Part shown: piece by piece, positions 26,689 to 35,979 of the stretch
How positions within the stretch are numbered: the first letter of the stretch is position 1
How the letters are laid out: the number at the start of each line of letters is the position of its first letter
Source of the DNA: DASRDU01 sp035652435
GTDB lineage: Bacteria > Acidobacteriota > Blastocatellia > RBC074
NCBI GenBank assembly: GCA_035652435.1
Contig: DASRDU010000081.1
Location: 1-64,000 of the forward strand
Direction: 5' to 3'
Length of the DNA stretch: 64,000 bases
Made by a program: the position numbers and the translations under genes
The notes under the pieces: model-generated
Told to the model about the DNA's origin: nothing
What the model saw: only the letters and a program-made list of their open reading frames with translations
The model's database searches: none

Positions 26689-27774
26689 ATGGATCATCTG
26701 TCTGGAAATCTCAGCGATTTCGCGCTCCCCGACATCCTGCAAATTCTGGCGCTCTGTCAGAAGACTGGCGTCCTGTCGCTCGAAGACACGGATTACGCCG
26801 GAAAGATCATGGTCGAGCGCGGGCGCATCACTTACGCCTCATCCTCCCGTTGCGAAAGTCTGGCCGACCGCCTCTCGCGCGAGCAGACGGGCCAGAACGG
26901 GCATCAGCGCTTCCCCGGTGCCGCCTCGGCCGCCGGAGTCGGCACGCTGACGGACGTCGAATGGATCGCCGGCCAGCACTTCCGCGCCGTCGTCGCGTGG
27001 CTGGTCACGAGGGAAAAAGGGCGCTTCTGGATTGACGTCAATCAGGAGTCCATCACTTATCCGCCCGGCGAGTTCCGGCTGAAGGACGGTCTGGACATTG
27101 CCGAAGTCCTGCTCGAAGCCGCCAAGGAGTCCGATGAGGAAGACCGCGTAGAGGAGACCGACGAGACCGAGAGCGACGGCGATGAAGTCAATCATCTCTT
27201 CGCGCCGGGGCACGCCGGCGCGGTCACCGAGCCGGTGGACCCGGCCCTGCTCAATCAGGTGCATTCGGACCTGCTCTATTCCTACCTCGCCGAGCTGCGG
27301 TCAGTCTCATTCGAGGCCGAGGCGAGCCTGCTCGTGATGCGTTTCGCCAGCGAGATCGCGGGCCGCGGCGTGCTGTTCTGGGCGCATGAAAATGAGCTGC
27401 GCGGCCTCGGGCAGTTCGGGTTCAAATCCGAACTGAACCGGAACGTGGACGAGGAGGTGCGCAGCCTGCGGATCGCCATCCCGAATAACAGCATCCTCAG
27501 CCAGGTCGTCATGACGGGCAAGCCTTACATCGGGCCGATGCTCGAAGACGCGTGGCGCACGACGCTGCTCAACCGCCTGGGCATCGAGATCAGGGACTGC
27601 TCCGGCTTCGTCATTTCGATCAGCTGCGGCGTGCGCGTCAGGTTCATCGTTTACGGCGACGACCATGCCGGGGCGAGGGAGATCACAGGCGTCAATGAAT
27701 TGATGATCCTCGCCGACCAGGCCGGTCTGGTGCTGGAAAAACTCAGGCTCGAACAGATGCTCATCAGCCATTAA
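26689..27774 (+). CDS. DUF4388 (PATAN-like) and GAF-like domain protein
   Basis: This 361-residue cytoplasmic protein has residues 1-125 matching the DUF4388/PATAN pattern MDHLSGNLSDFALPDILQIL ... GVLSLED ... GRITYA, found in many gliding or type IV pilus-linked regulators. An acidic linker (about 145-170) leads to a GAF-like domain (about 190-355). DUF4388 proteins are often outputs of CheY-like receivers that affect pili, gliding or gene expression; that role here is inference. It is the last gene of the operon and a hairpin follows the stop. Confidence 0.78.
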   Translation: MDHLSGNLSDFALPDILQILALCQKTGVLSLEDTDYAGKIMVERGRITYASSSRCESLADRLSREQTGQNGHQRFPGAASAAGVGTLTDVEWIAGQHFRAVVAWLVTREKGRFWIDVNQESITYPPGEFRLKDGLDIAEVLLEAAKESDEEDRVEETDETESDGDEVNHLFAPGHAGAVTEPVDPALLNQVHSDLLYSYLAELRSVSFEAEASLLVMRFASEIAGRGVLFWAHENELRGLGQFGFKSELNRNVDEEVRSLRIAIPNNSILSQVVMTGKPYIGPMLEDAWRTTLLNRLGIEIRDCSGFVISISCGVRVRFIVYGDDHAGAREITGVNELMILADQAGLVLEKLRLEQMLISH

Positions 27775-27787
27775 CGACCGGGGCGCG

Positions 27788-27804
27788 GCCGGACGCTGTC
27801 CGGC
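27788..27804 (+). terminator. Terminator hairpin candidate after the chemosensory operon
   Basis: A perfect 7-bp GC stem (27788-27794 with 27798-27804) with a 3-base loop lies 13 bp after the last stop codon. A second, weaker hairpin follows at 27826-27850. There is no long T-run. Confidence 0.45.
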
Positions 27805-28224
27805 TCATTCCCGGCCATCGAGACGCTTCAGCCCGACGGGCAGGCTGAGGCAAAATCCCGGCCGCCGATGGAACAACAGAATGAGGGTTGCGGCCTGCGA
27901 GTCGCCGTGCGGCCTCTGCCGTGGAAACTCGCCACCAGGATTCCCTCTCATCTTCGGATTGCCTGGCGCACGCTACCCCTGCTTGAGGAGTATTCAGGCG
28001 CAATCATCCCCACCCGTAACATTCAGGGCGGCAGTCTTATCTCTTCGTCTGCGCCCGGTCAATCTTTCAGTGTCACAGTCAGTAAATGAGTTGCCCGGAA
28101 GCCGCGCCTCCACCATACTGTGCCCGGCGCCGTGAGCGGTGAGTTCCAGACTATCTTCCTGCATCTGATCCGATTCAGATCAATACCACGCAAAGCGTAA
28201 GTGTGCCGGACAGGCGAACGAGGA
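27805..28224. other. Gene-free region between the chemosensory operon and giant protein 1
   Basis: No credible gene was found; short open frames here lack ribosome-binding sites and family features. The region holds the second hairpin at 27826-27850 and a small inverted repeat at 28163-28180 (ATCTGA and TCAGAT around 6 bases) just upstream of the shared operator motif. Confidence 0.4.
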
Positions 28225-28257
28225 TTTCGGAAAATTTCGTCGTTTGTTCGTTACTTC
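28225..28257 (+). promoter_or_regulatory. Shared cassette operator, copy A (upstream of giant protein 1)
   Basis: A 33-bp block opens with TTTCGGAAAATTTCG and ends with TTCGTTACTTC. TCG triplets sit at 28227, 28237 and 28248 (10 and 11 bp apart). Closely similar blocks occur at 35735-35768 and 48043-48075. It ends 15 bp before a TATAGT box at 28273, so an activator bound here would touch RNA polymerase. The spacing fits the direct-repeat sites of OmpR/PhoB-type winged helices, the type encoded by the two regulators of this locus. Confidence 0.75.
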
Positions 28258-28272
28258 GCTGGCAGGCTTCTC

Positions 28273-28278
28273 TATAGT
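28273..28278 (+). promoter_or_regulatory. -10 box for giant protein 1
   Basis: TATAGT lies 16 bp after TTACTT (28251-28256), the last bases of the operator copy, which can serve as a weak -35. A poor -35 overlapped by an operator is typical of activator-dependent promoters. Confidence 0.5.
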
Positions 28279-28359
28279 TTTGCCCGTCACCGAACGAAAT
28301 CCGATGGAACCGATCCACCAGTTCTGCCGGGAGCCACTTTCCCTGAGATGAGAGAGGTC

Positions 28360-31300
28360 ATGAAGAAATATCTGTTTGCCCCCCTTCAGACATTGATTAC
28401 CGATTCTTTCTGCCGCTGCCTGATCGTGGCTGCGATTTTGCTCGCGGCAGCCTCATTCAGCCACAGTTCATCTTCCGCCTCGGCGCGCCCGGGCGACAAC
28501 CCCATCCCGGTCACGACCGTCTCCGCGGCCAGCTATGAGACCGGGGCCATCGCACCCGGCGCGATTGTCGCCTCGTTCGGCACGCTGCTGGCCACGCGCC
28601 TTGAGGTCGCGAGCAGCCTGCCGCTGCCGACCACGCTGGCGGGGACGACGGTCAGGATTAAAGACAGCGCCGGAGTCGAACGGCCGGCGCCGCTCTTCTT
28701 CGTCTCCGCGGGGCAGATCAACCTGGTGGTTCCAGTGGACACGGCCACCGGCACGGCGACGGTGACCGTGCGATCCGAGGACGGCACGGCCTCGACCGGG
28801 ACGATGGAAGTCAAACCGGTCGGGATCTCGGTCTTCACAGCCAACTCGGACGGGCAGGGCGTCCCGGCGGCCTCCGCCCTGCGCATCAAGGCTGATGGCA
28901 CACAGATTTTTGAAGAGATCTTGCAGTTTGACGCGACGCTCGGGCGCCGGCGGACGAAAGCGATTGATCTCGGGCCGGAGGCGGAACGCGTCTTCCTGAT
29001 CCTTTACCTGACCGGCATCCGCCGCGCGCCCGACCCGAATGGTGATGGCAACAGTAATGAGTCGGTGCATCTGGTCGTCGGCGGCACTGAACTCGTTCCG
29101 GCTTACGCCGGGGCGCAGGGGATTTTCGCCGGGCTGGATCAGATCAATGCCGAAATCCCGCGCAGCCTGCTCGGGCGCGGGCGAATCAATCTCACCGTCA
29201 CCGGGCCGGCTGCGTCCTCCAACCCCACGGAGATCGAGATCGGCCCACCGGCGGGCGGCGCGCGGCCCGTGGTGAGCAGTTTCAGCACCGGGACGGCGCT
29301 GGCCGGGCAGACGCTCGGCATCAACGGCAGCGGCTTTGCTACGGCGGCGGCCGGCAATCTGGTGCGGATCGGCGGGAACGAGGCGCGCGTGACTGCAGCC
29401 GCGGCCACTCAGCTTTCAGTCATCATCCCCTTCGGCGCGGAGAGCGGCCCGGTCAGCGTGCGGACGGGGCAGGGCGAGGGGATGAGCGCGGGCGCGCTCG
29501 CCGTGCGGACTTCGATCAGCGGAGTCGTCGAAAATACCGCGCGCCAGCCGATGCCCGGAATCGGGGTGAAAGTGACCGGGACCGCCATCACCGCCACGTC
29601 CAATAACGAAGGCACTTTTATTCTCCCCGACGTTCCGGCGGGGGCCGCCATTGTCGAGATTGACGGGACGAACCTTGGCGTAGTGCCGCCGTACCCGAAG
29701 GTCACCCTCAAGACAATCGTGAATGCTCAGCGCGATAATCCCTTTCAGCGCCCGATTGCGATCCAGCAGGCCATCGGGCCGGGACTCCTCGTGGGATCGC
29801 CCGGCGACTCACCGGAAAAACCCGGCTCCCCGGAACAGCCTTCACGCGTCGAGGCCACGAGCGGACTCGTGCGGTCCGGCAGCGTCATCTTCGAAGTCCC
29901 TGACAATGCTAAAGCGGTCTTCCCCGGCGGCGCGACCAGCGGCGTTGTGACCCTCACCATCGTCGAGAACAGCCGGACGCCCGCGCCATTACCATCAGGT
30001 CAGTTCAGTTCGACGATTGTCCAGCTCACCCCGTTCGGTGTGAAGCTGACCCCCGGCGGTAAACTGACTTTCCCGAACAGCGACGGCTATCCGGCAGGCA
30101 CGCAGGCGAAGCTTTTCCGCTTCGACCAGACTCCCGGCTCGCCGACCATCGGCAGCTTCATTGAAGCCGGGACGGCCGCCGTCTCGGGCGACGGGCAGCG
30201 GATTGAAACATCCGCCGGGGCGATCACTGAAACCAGCTACTACTTCGCTTCAATCCCGCGCCAGACGACTACCGTGGCGGGGCGCGTCGTGGACAGCGAC
30301 GGCGCGACGCCGGTGCGGCTGGCATTCGTGCGCGTGCGCGGGCAGGAGACATTCACCGACGGCAACGGCGGATTCACTCTGCGCAACGTGCCGTTGAATT
30401 CGGCGAATGAGGGCATCACGGTTGAGGCGAGCTTCGTGCGGCCGGGTGGCCGGGTGGACCGCGTCCAGCGGAGCGGCGTCCCGGTCGTCATAAACGGACT
30501 GACGAAGGTCACGCCCGATCTGGTGCTGACGGCGCCGAGCAGCAACCGCCCGCCCGTCATCCTCGCCCCATCAAGCGCCGTCGTCACGCGGGGCGAGACG
30601 CGCGACTTCAAAATCGTCATTAGTGACCCCGACGGTGATCAGACGGGGCAGGTGACGACGAGTGGCGCATCGTTCGCAGTCGTCAGCAGCGTGGCTCCGT
30701 CCGGCACTTACAACCTGCGACTCACGCCCGGCGCGAATGACGCGGGCAATTACAACCTGGGCATCAACGTGGCGGACAGCCTCGGCGCGAACACGACGCA
30801 ATTCATCGCCGTCAGGGTCAATCGTGCGCCCGTCGCGAGCGCGCAGACAGTGAGCCTTGGCGCGGGCGCGCCCAAAGCGATTACGCTTGCGGCGAGCGAC
30901 CAGGACGGTGACCCGTTGCAATTCATCATCACGGGCAATCCGACAGGCGGCGTTCTGAGTGGCACCGCGCCCAACCTCATCTACACCCCGAACCCAGGTT
31001 TCAGCGGCGGCGACAGCTTCACTTTCAAGGTCAATGACAACGTGATTGACAGCGGCGCGGCGACCGTCACGATCAACGTCACGGCGCCGGGCACGGTGCT
31101 GCGCACGCTCGTCCATCACCAGATCACTTCGTTCGCGGGCAATTTCAACACCGGCACCGGCCAGGCCCCGGTTCTGAGCGCCAACGGCAATCGCGCCGTC
31201 TACGCCATGGCGCCGGGGACGGAGGACCCGGCCAATCCCAACCGCATCTTCGTCATCAACGCCGACGGCACGGGCGTGCAGCAGGTGGACTCCTACACCA

Positions 31301-33327
31301 CGCTCTGCTTCTGCGGATCGCAGGTGGACATCAGCGCCGACGGCTCGAAGGTGATCTCCACCGAGGGCCTGCAACTGCGCATCGCCAACGCCGACGGCAG
31401 CGGCGCGCTGGAGTTGATCAGGAACGTGGAGATCGCCACCATCCGCATCGCGGGCGACGGCAGCAAAGTTTTCTTCCTCATCCGGCGCGACAGCGGGCCG
31501 AAAGAGCGCGGCCTGTATGTCATCAACGCTGACGGCAGCGGGCTCAGGCAGATCGTCGGGCCGAATCAGGTCGCGAGCCTGCTCAGTATCCCTGCCGGCG
31601 AAGTGTTTCCGTTCGCCAGCGATCTGGGGAACGACCTCGGAGTTTCCAGCGACGGCTCGCGCATTGTGTTTGCGACCTATTCGCGGGGGCAGCGGATGTT
31701 CGGCGTCAACCCGGACGGCACGGGGCTGCACCAGATCATCGGCCCGATTGATTTCGTGAGGACGACCGGCATCAGCGCCGACGGCTCGAAGGTGCTTTAC
31801 AGGCTGAACAGCTTCGCGACCGGCCTCGACGAAGTCGGCGTCATCAACTTCGATGGCACCGCGCAGCGCAAGCTGGCGGATAACGACATCAACGGCCCGA
31901 CGCGCTACCTGGGTGAATCCGGCGACCGGTATTCTCTGAGCGCCGACGGCTCCCGGCTGCTGGCCGGTTCATCAGGCATCGTGTTCGACACGGCGACCGG
32001 GGTGATGCTGCAACTCTCGGCGCGGTTCGGGGGCTTCGGCCTCCTCTACAATTCACTCTACCTCGCGACGATGAACAGCACGGCGACGCGCTTTCTCTTT
32101 GCCTTCGGTGATGCCAGCGGCATTAACCAGCTGGTGTCGCTCGACGTCAATCCCGCCAGCCTCGGCGCGGCGCCCAGCCTGACGGCGCCCGCGATTGATC
32201 CGCTCTTCGTCCTGACCAATGGCGGGTCGGGGGCCACCGTCACGGCCAGAATGACGACCACCAACACGCTGCTCCTGATGGAATACGTCTTCCTCCGCGG
32301 CGGGCTGTTTGATCGCGACAGCAGCTTCAACGCGCTCTATGACGACGGACTCACGGCCGGGGATGCGAAGTCAGGCGATGGCGTCTTTACGAGCAACACG
32401 GTCAGCACCAACTGCTGCACCGTCGTCGGCCCGCGCACGGCGCGCCTCAATGCAATGGTGCGGACGGCCGACGGCCGATTGCACGCGACGAGCGTTGATT
32501 TCGCGCCGTTCTTCGTCCTCGCGCAGGCGCCCGGCCCGACGGCGCCCGCGATCACCTCGCTCGCGCCGCCGAACGGCGCGCCGGGCGCGCAGGTCACGAT
32601 CAACGGCAGCGGCTTCGACCCGACCGCCGCAGGTAACGTCGTCCTCTTCGGCAACCGCGTGGCACAGGTCGCGAGCGCCAACGCCGGGGGCACTCAGTTA
32701 GTGGTGACGGTCCCGGCTGATGTGGCCGTGGGCACGGTCGCCGTGACTGTTTCGGCAAGCGGGCGGACGAGCAACGCCGTGAATTTCACCGTGCCGAGCT
32801 TCAACCTGCTGCGCAACGGCGACGCCGAGCAAGGGACGCTTTCGACGACCGGCCTTGAGATCGTGCCGATCCCCGGGTGGACGACGACTTCAAATTTCAC
32901 CGCGCCGGTCTACGGTCTGGCCGGTTGTATGTCGTCGGCTGAAGGGCTGCGCGTCGGCGGCGGCAGGGGTTATTTCGTGGGCGGCCCCGGCAACACGATG
33001 TCAACAGCCACGCAGACGGTGGACGTATCGAGCGCCGCTACGCAGATTGATGCGGGGCAGGGAAGCGTTACTCTACAAGGGCAACTGGCCGGCGTGCAGA
33101 CCGACACTGGCACGGTGCGGGCCGAATTCCTGAACGGCAACAGCGTCGTCATCGGCTCCTTCTCACTCGGCCCGGTGACCGGCACCGCTCACACTTTCCA
33201 GTTTAAGACGGCGACCAGCGGCGTCCCGGCGGGCACGCGCTCGATTCGCGTGACGCTGATCTCGACGGGCGGCAACAGCAATTACAACGAAGGCTATTTC
33301 GAGAATCTGTTTCTCGGTCTGAATTGA
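28360..33327 (+). CDS. Giant secreted TIGR03437 protein 1 (1655 aa)
   Basis: This exported multidomain protein has a signal sequence at 1-42, TIGR03437 domain at about 50-297, IPT/TIG fold 301-385, carboxypeptidase-regulatory folds about 385-440 and 637-690, cadherin/Big-like domains 728-912, a TolB/PD40-type propeller 914-1384 (repeats such as IFVINADGTG and ISADGSKV), a second TIG fold 1394-1480 and a C-terminal jelly-roll-like region 1481-1655. No catalytic motif was seen, so an adhesive or binding role at the surface is likely. Unlike the two relatives downstream, TIGR03437 is at the N-terminus. ATG 28360 starts the signal peptide; upstream in-frame GTG and ATG codons (28201, 28348) are possible. 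It converges with regulator 1, 14 bp away. Confidence 0.85.
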   Translation: MKKYLFAPLQTLITDSFCRCLIVAAILLAAASFSHSSSSASARPGDNPIPVTTVSAASYETGAIAPGAIVASFGTLLATRLEVASSLPLPTTLAGTTVRIKDSAGVERPAPLFFVSAGQINLVVPVDTATGTATVTVRSEDGTASTGTMEVKPVGISVFTANSDGQGVPAASALRIKADGTQIFEEILQFDATLGRRRTKAIDLGPEAERVFLILYLTGIRRAPDPNGDGNSNESVHLVVGGTELVPAYAGAQGIFAGLDQINAEIPRSLLGRGRINLTVTGPAASSNPTEIEIGPPAGGARPVVSSFSTGTALAGQTLGINGSGFATAAAGNLVRIGGNEARVTAAAATQLSVIIPFGAESGPVSVRTGQGEGMSAGALAVRTSISGVVENTARQPMPGIGVKVTGTAITATSNNEGTFILPDVPAGAAIVEIDGTNLGVVPPYPKVTLKTIVNAQRDNPFQRPIAIQQAIGPGLLVGSPGDSPEKPGSPEQPSRVEATSGLVRSGSVIFEVPDNAKAVFPGGATSGVVTLTIVENSRTPAPLPSGQFSSTIVQLTPFGVKLTPGGKLTFPNSDGYPAGTQAKLFRFDQTPGSPTIGSFIEAGTAAVSGDGQRIETSAGAITETSYYFASIPRQTTTVAGRVVDSDGATPVRLAFVRVRGQETFTDGNGGFTLRNVPLNSANEGITVEASFVRPGGRVDRVQRSGVPVVINGLTKVTPDLVLTAPSSNRPPVILAPSSAVVTRGETRDFKIVISDPDGDQTGQVTTSGASFAVVSSVAPSGTYNLRLTPGANDAGNYNLGINVADSLGANTTQFIAVRVNRAPVASAQTVSLGAGAPKAITLAASDQDGDPLQFIITGNPTGGVLSGTAPNLIYTPNPGFSGGDSFTFKVNDNVIDSGAATVTINVTAPGTVLRTLVHHQITSFAGNFNTGTGQAPVLSANGNRAVYAMAPGTEDPANPNRIFVINADGTGVQQVDSYTTLCFCGSQVDISADGSKVISTEGLQLRIANADGSGALELIRNVEIATIRIAGDGSKVFFLIRRDSGPKERGLYVINADGSGLRQIVGPNQVASLLSIPAGEVFPFASDLGNDLGVSSDGSRIVFATYSRGQRMFGVNPDGTGLHQIIGPIDFVRTTGISADGSKVLYRLNSFATGLDEVGVINFDGTAQRKLADNDINGPTRYLGESGDRYSLSADGSRLLAGSSGIVFDTATGVMLQLSARFGGFGLLYNSLYLATMNSTATRFLFAFGDASGINQLVSLDVNPASLGAAPSLTAPAIDPLFVLTNGGSGATVTARMTTTNTLLLMEYVFLRGGLFDRDSSFNALYDDGLTAGDAKSGDGVFTSNTVSTNCCTVVGPRTARLNAMVRTADGRLHATSVDFAPFFVLAQAPGPTAPAITSLAPPNGAPGAQVTINGSGFDPTAAGNVVLFGNRVAQVASANAGGTQLVVTVPADVAVGTVAVTVSASGRTSNAVNFTVPSFNLLRNGDAEQGTLSTTGLEIVPIPGWTTTSNFTAPVYGLAGCMSSAEGLRVGGGRGYFVGGPGNTMSTATQTVDVSSAATQIDAGQGSVTLQGQLAGVQTDTGTVRAEFLNGNSVVIGSFSLGPVTGTAHTFQFKTATSGVPAGTRSIRVTLISTGGNSNYNEGYFENLFLGLN

Positions 33328-33341
33328 GACAAGCCGGTGGT

Positions 33342-35705
33342 TTACCGGTTCGTGATCCGCGCCTTCGCGGCGATCACTTCAGGGATGTCCTGGTCGGCGT
33401 CTTTCCAGATTTGCAGGAAGCGTTCGTATGCGGCCTGCGCCCTGTCGCGTTCGCCCTTGCGCTCGTAAGCCTGGCCGAGGTGGTACTGCGCCAGTGGATA
33501 GTTCGGATTGAGGCGCAGGATGCGCTCGTATTCGGCGACGGCCTCGTCCGTCCGGCCCAGTTCCAGATACGCATTGGCCAGACAGTCTTCGTACGAGTCA
33601 ATGTCCCATTCGACGGGCCGCTCGCGCAACGCCTCGCGGAAATGATTGAGAGCCTCTTCGGCGCGCCCCTGCCTGAGCGACAGATAGCCGCGCTGATAAT
33701 TCCAGATGCGCAGAAAGCCGCGTTCCCGAAGGTGGTTGTAACTGGCCGGCATGAAAACTGTCTCGCTCAGTTTTTGCGCGGCGGCTTGGTCGTCGCGCGC
33801 GAGGGCGAGGGTGAGCGAAGTCCATAACGACGATGGAAGGTATTTCACTTCCTGACCGATGGCGGCGGCAGCACGTTGCAGGTCACCCTGCTTCAGCCAG
33901 ACCCGGGCTATGGAGTTGAAGCTGCGGGCGCGCTGATTATTATCACGCGCGATCTGCAGGTAGCGCTGGTACTGCCCGACGGCCGCGCGATAGCGGCCCT
34001 GCTGAAAATAAAGGTTGCCGAGGTGGATGATCGCGATTCTGGATTCAGGGTTGAGCGCGAGGGCCCGGCCATACGCGGCAAGGGCCTGGTCGTATTGCCC
34101 CAGCCACTGGTGGAACAGGGCCAGACTGTCCCAGGCATTCGGGTCGTTGGGCGTCAGTTGAATGTAGCGTTGATAAGCCGCCAGCGCTTCTTCATTGCGC
34201 CCGAGGCGCATGCAGACGCTGCCGAGCGCGTTGTAGATGTCTTTCGCTTCGGGGTCGGTGACCAGCCCCTGCCGGATCGCCTGTAACGCCTCCTCATTCC
34301 TGTCCTGCGCCTGCAGCATCCAGTTCAGCTGCTGCCAGGCCTCGGTTTCCAGCGGGTAGCGGGCCAGCAGCTCGCGATAAATTTCGCCGGCGCGCGCCGG
34401 GTCATGGTCGGCCTGGGCCCGCCAGGCGACGATGAAGAGCTTGTCCCGTTCATTCAAACGTTCAGACAGCCGGAACGCCTTCTCCAGATATGGGAGGGCC
34501 TTTTCGCCCGAGCCAACCTTCGCGGCGTAAATGTAGCCGACGCGCGCATACGCCATCGCAAACTGCGGGTCGAGGGCGATGGCCTTTTCCAGCAGCGCAA
34601 TCGCCTCGTCGAACTGAAACATCTGCGTCTGTTCGAGCGCCAGCGAGTAGTAGCGGTACGCGTCCAGATTGTCCGTCATCGCCGCGGCCAGCCCGCGCTC
34701 CTCGTCCCGCCCCGCGAAGTCCGCGCCCAGGTGCGAGGCCAGTTTGAGCGAGAGTGAATCAATCTCTGTCAGGATCAGCTCCGGGCGCTCGACGACCAGC
34801 GCCTCGGCGGCTTCGATCTGCCCGGTGCGCGCCTCGTGCAGCGTGACGTCAATCCGCACCTCGTGCCCGAGCCGGGCGAAGCGGCCCAGGATCAGCACCT
34901 CCGCCTGCGCGCGCCGCCCCACTTCCAGCCCGTCCTCCAGCCGGAGCTGCGCCGCGTCCCGGTAGCCGATGTGATCGAGCAGCGCCGCCAGCTGCTGCCG
35001 ACTGAGCAGCGTCAGGCGCGGCGAGCGCGAGAGGTTGGTGATCAACATATCGGCGAGGCCCTCGCGCAGCCAGTCCAGCTCGCGGTCGCCCGACTGATTC
35101 TCGAAATAGAGTACCGCCACCGCCCGCCTGCCCGGCACGTGCGGCAGGGCGACTTCCGCCGCCGCCGGCCGGCGCCTGCTGAAATGGAAGGCCAGGAGTG
35201 CGGTGAGCGCCACCAGACCGATCCCCAGCACGGCCAGCCACACGAGGGGAGGCCGGCGCCAGGTTCGTCGCGTCGTGAGCGCCGGCGGGGCGGCCGGCTG
35301 ATCCGGCTGATGAAATTCCTCGGTAAACTCGACCTGGACGGAGGTGATCTCCTCGACCTCGTATGCACCGTGCGGCAGAGACTCTTCGACCGGCCCGATG
35401 AAACGATAACCGGCTTTCGGGACGGTCCTGATGAAGCGCGGCTGGCGCGAATCGTCGCCGAGCAGCCGGCGCAGCTCGACGATGATCTGCACCAGCGCGT
35501 CGGGCGTGACCGCCGCCCCTCCCCAGACGTTTTCGATCAGTTCCTCTTTCGTGACCAGCTGCCCGCGGCGGTCGAGCAGGTAGAGCAGCACCTGCAGGCT
35601 CTTCTGCCGCAGCGCCAGTTCCTCGCCGTCGCGCCGGAGCGAGCCGCGCGCCGGGTCAACCTCAATGCCCGCGACACGATAAATTGGCCTGTCGAGAATC
35701 TGCAT
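33342..35705 (-). CDS. Membrane-anchored winged-helix/TPR regulator 1 (CadC-like)
   Basis: In this 787-residue protein residues 1-105 form an OmpR/PhoB-type winged helix (LRQKSLQVLLYLLDRRG ... KEELIENVWGG ... FIRTVPKAGYRFIG) and residues 152-174 a single membrane helix. Residues 185-320 form a TolB/FlgO-like fold (AVLYFENQSGDRELDWLREG), and about 340-787 a long tetratricopeptide array. The fold predicts a cytoplasmic DNA-binding head and an outward sensing domain. ATG 35705 is preferred to TTG 35732, giving the same length as its paralogue at 45658-48021. It diverges from small protein 1 with the shared operator in between. Confidence 0.88.
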   Translation of the reverse strand: MQILDRPIYRVAGIEVDPARGSLRRDGEELALRQKSLQVLLYLLDRRGQLVTKEELIENVWGGAAVTPDALVQIIVELRRLLGDDSRQPRFIRTVPKAGYRFIGPVEESLPHGAYEVEEITSVQVEFTEEFHQPDQPAAPPALTTRRTWRRPPLVWLAVLGIGLVALTALLAFHFSRRRPAAAEVALPHVPGRRAVAVLYFENQSGDRELDWLREGLADMLITNLSRSPRLTLLSRQQLAALLDHIGYRDAAQLRLEDGLEVGRRAQAEVLILGRFARLGHEVRIDVTLHEARTGQIEAAEALVVERPELILTEIDSLSLKLASHLGADFAGRDEERGLAAAMTDNLDAYRYYSLALEQTQMFQFDEAIALLEKAIALDPQFAMAYARVGYIYAAKVGSGEKALPYLEKAFRLSERLNERDKLFIVAWRAQADHDPARAGEIYRELLARYPLETEAWQQLNWMLQAQDRNEEALQAIRQGLVTDPEAKDIYNALGSVCMRLGRNEEALAAYQRYIQLTPNDPNAWDSLALFHQWLGQYDQALAAYGRALALNPESRIAIIHLGNLYFQQGRYRAAVGQYQRYLQIARDNNQRARSFNSIARVWLKQGDLQRAAAAIGQEVKYLPSSLWTSLTLALARDDQAAAQKLSETVFMPASYNHLRERGFLRIWNYQRGYLSLRQGRAEEALNHFREALRERPVEWDIDSYEDCLANAYLELGRTDEAVAEYERILRLNPNYPLAQYHLGQAYERKGERDRAQAAYERFLQIWKDADQDIPEVIAAKARITNR

Positions 35706-35734
35706 GACTCTGTCCCGGAACGTGGGCGGCAAAG

Positions 35735-35768
35735 TTTCGGAAAAATATCGTGACTTTGTCGTTACTTC
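35735..35768. promoter_or_regulatory. Shared cassette operator, copy B1 (regulator 1 / small protein 1)
   Basis: This 34-bp block opens TTTCGGAAAAATATCG and ends GTCGTTACTTC. TCG triplets are at 35737, 35748 and 35759, exactly 11 bp apart. It starts 29 bp upstream of the regulator 1 start codon, a position suited to autoregulation as well as control of the divergent small protein/giant 2 transcript. Confidence 0.75.
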
Positions 35769-35828
35769 CGCCCGCCGCCGATGAGAGAAAGGGTCCGTCA
35801 GTAACAGCCAGCATCCGAATGATTGTTT

Positions 35829-35863
35829 GATCGGAAGGTTTTCGTTTTCCCTTCATTAACTCC
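35829..35863 (+). promoter_or_regulatory. Possible degenerate second operator, copy B2
   Basis: A weaker match to the shared block: TCGGAAGGTTTTCG, then TTCATTAACTCC. Triplets TCG, TCG and TCA lie at 35831, 35842 and 35853, again 11 bp apart. It may be a second binding site nearer to small protein 1. The match could be chance, as the region is short and AT-rich. Confidence 0.4.
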
Positions 35864-35945
35864 AGCCCGCGTTTTGTGCGAGGACAAAACCGGGTCAGGA
35901 AAGACCAGTCGGGATCGAACCGGAGTGCCGCAATCGCGGCGGGAG

Positions 35946-35951
35946 TATAGC
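35946..35951 (+). promoter_or_regulatory. -10 box for small protein 1 and giant protein 2
   Basis: TATAGC followed by AC, 29 bp before the ATG of small protein 1. The same TATAGCAC string precedes small protein 2 at 48095, which supports both as promoters. No good -35 is present. Confidence 0.45.
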
Positions 35952-35979
35952 ACGGCCGCCGTGCGGAACAGGAGACCGG

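Noticed and set aside
27868..28089. 73-codon open frame between the chemosensory operon and giant protein 1, considered as a missing small protein
   Set aside because: It has no CPVC knuckle and no helix-turn-helix, so it is not a relative of the 82-aa proteins.
30571..31731. 386-codon open frame antisense to giant protein 1
   Set aside because: The composition mirrors the reverse complement of the propeller-coding DNA, and no family features are present.
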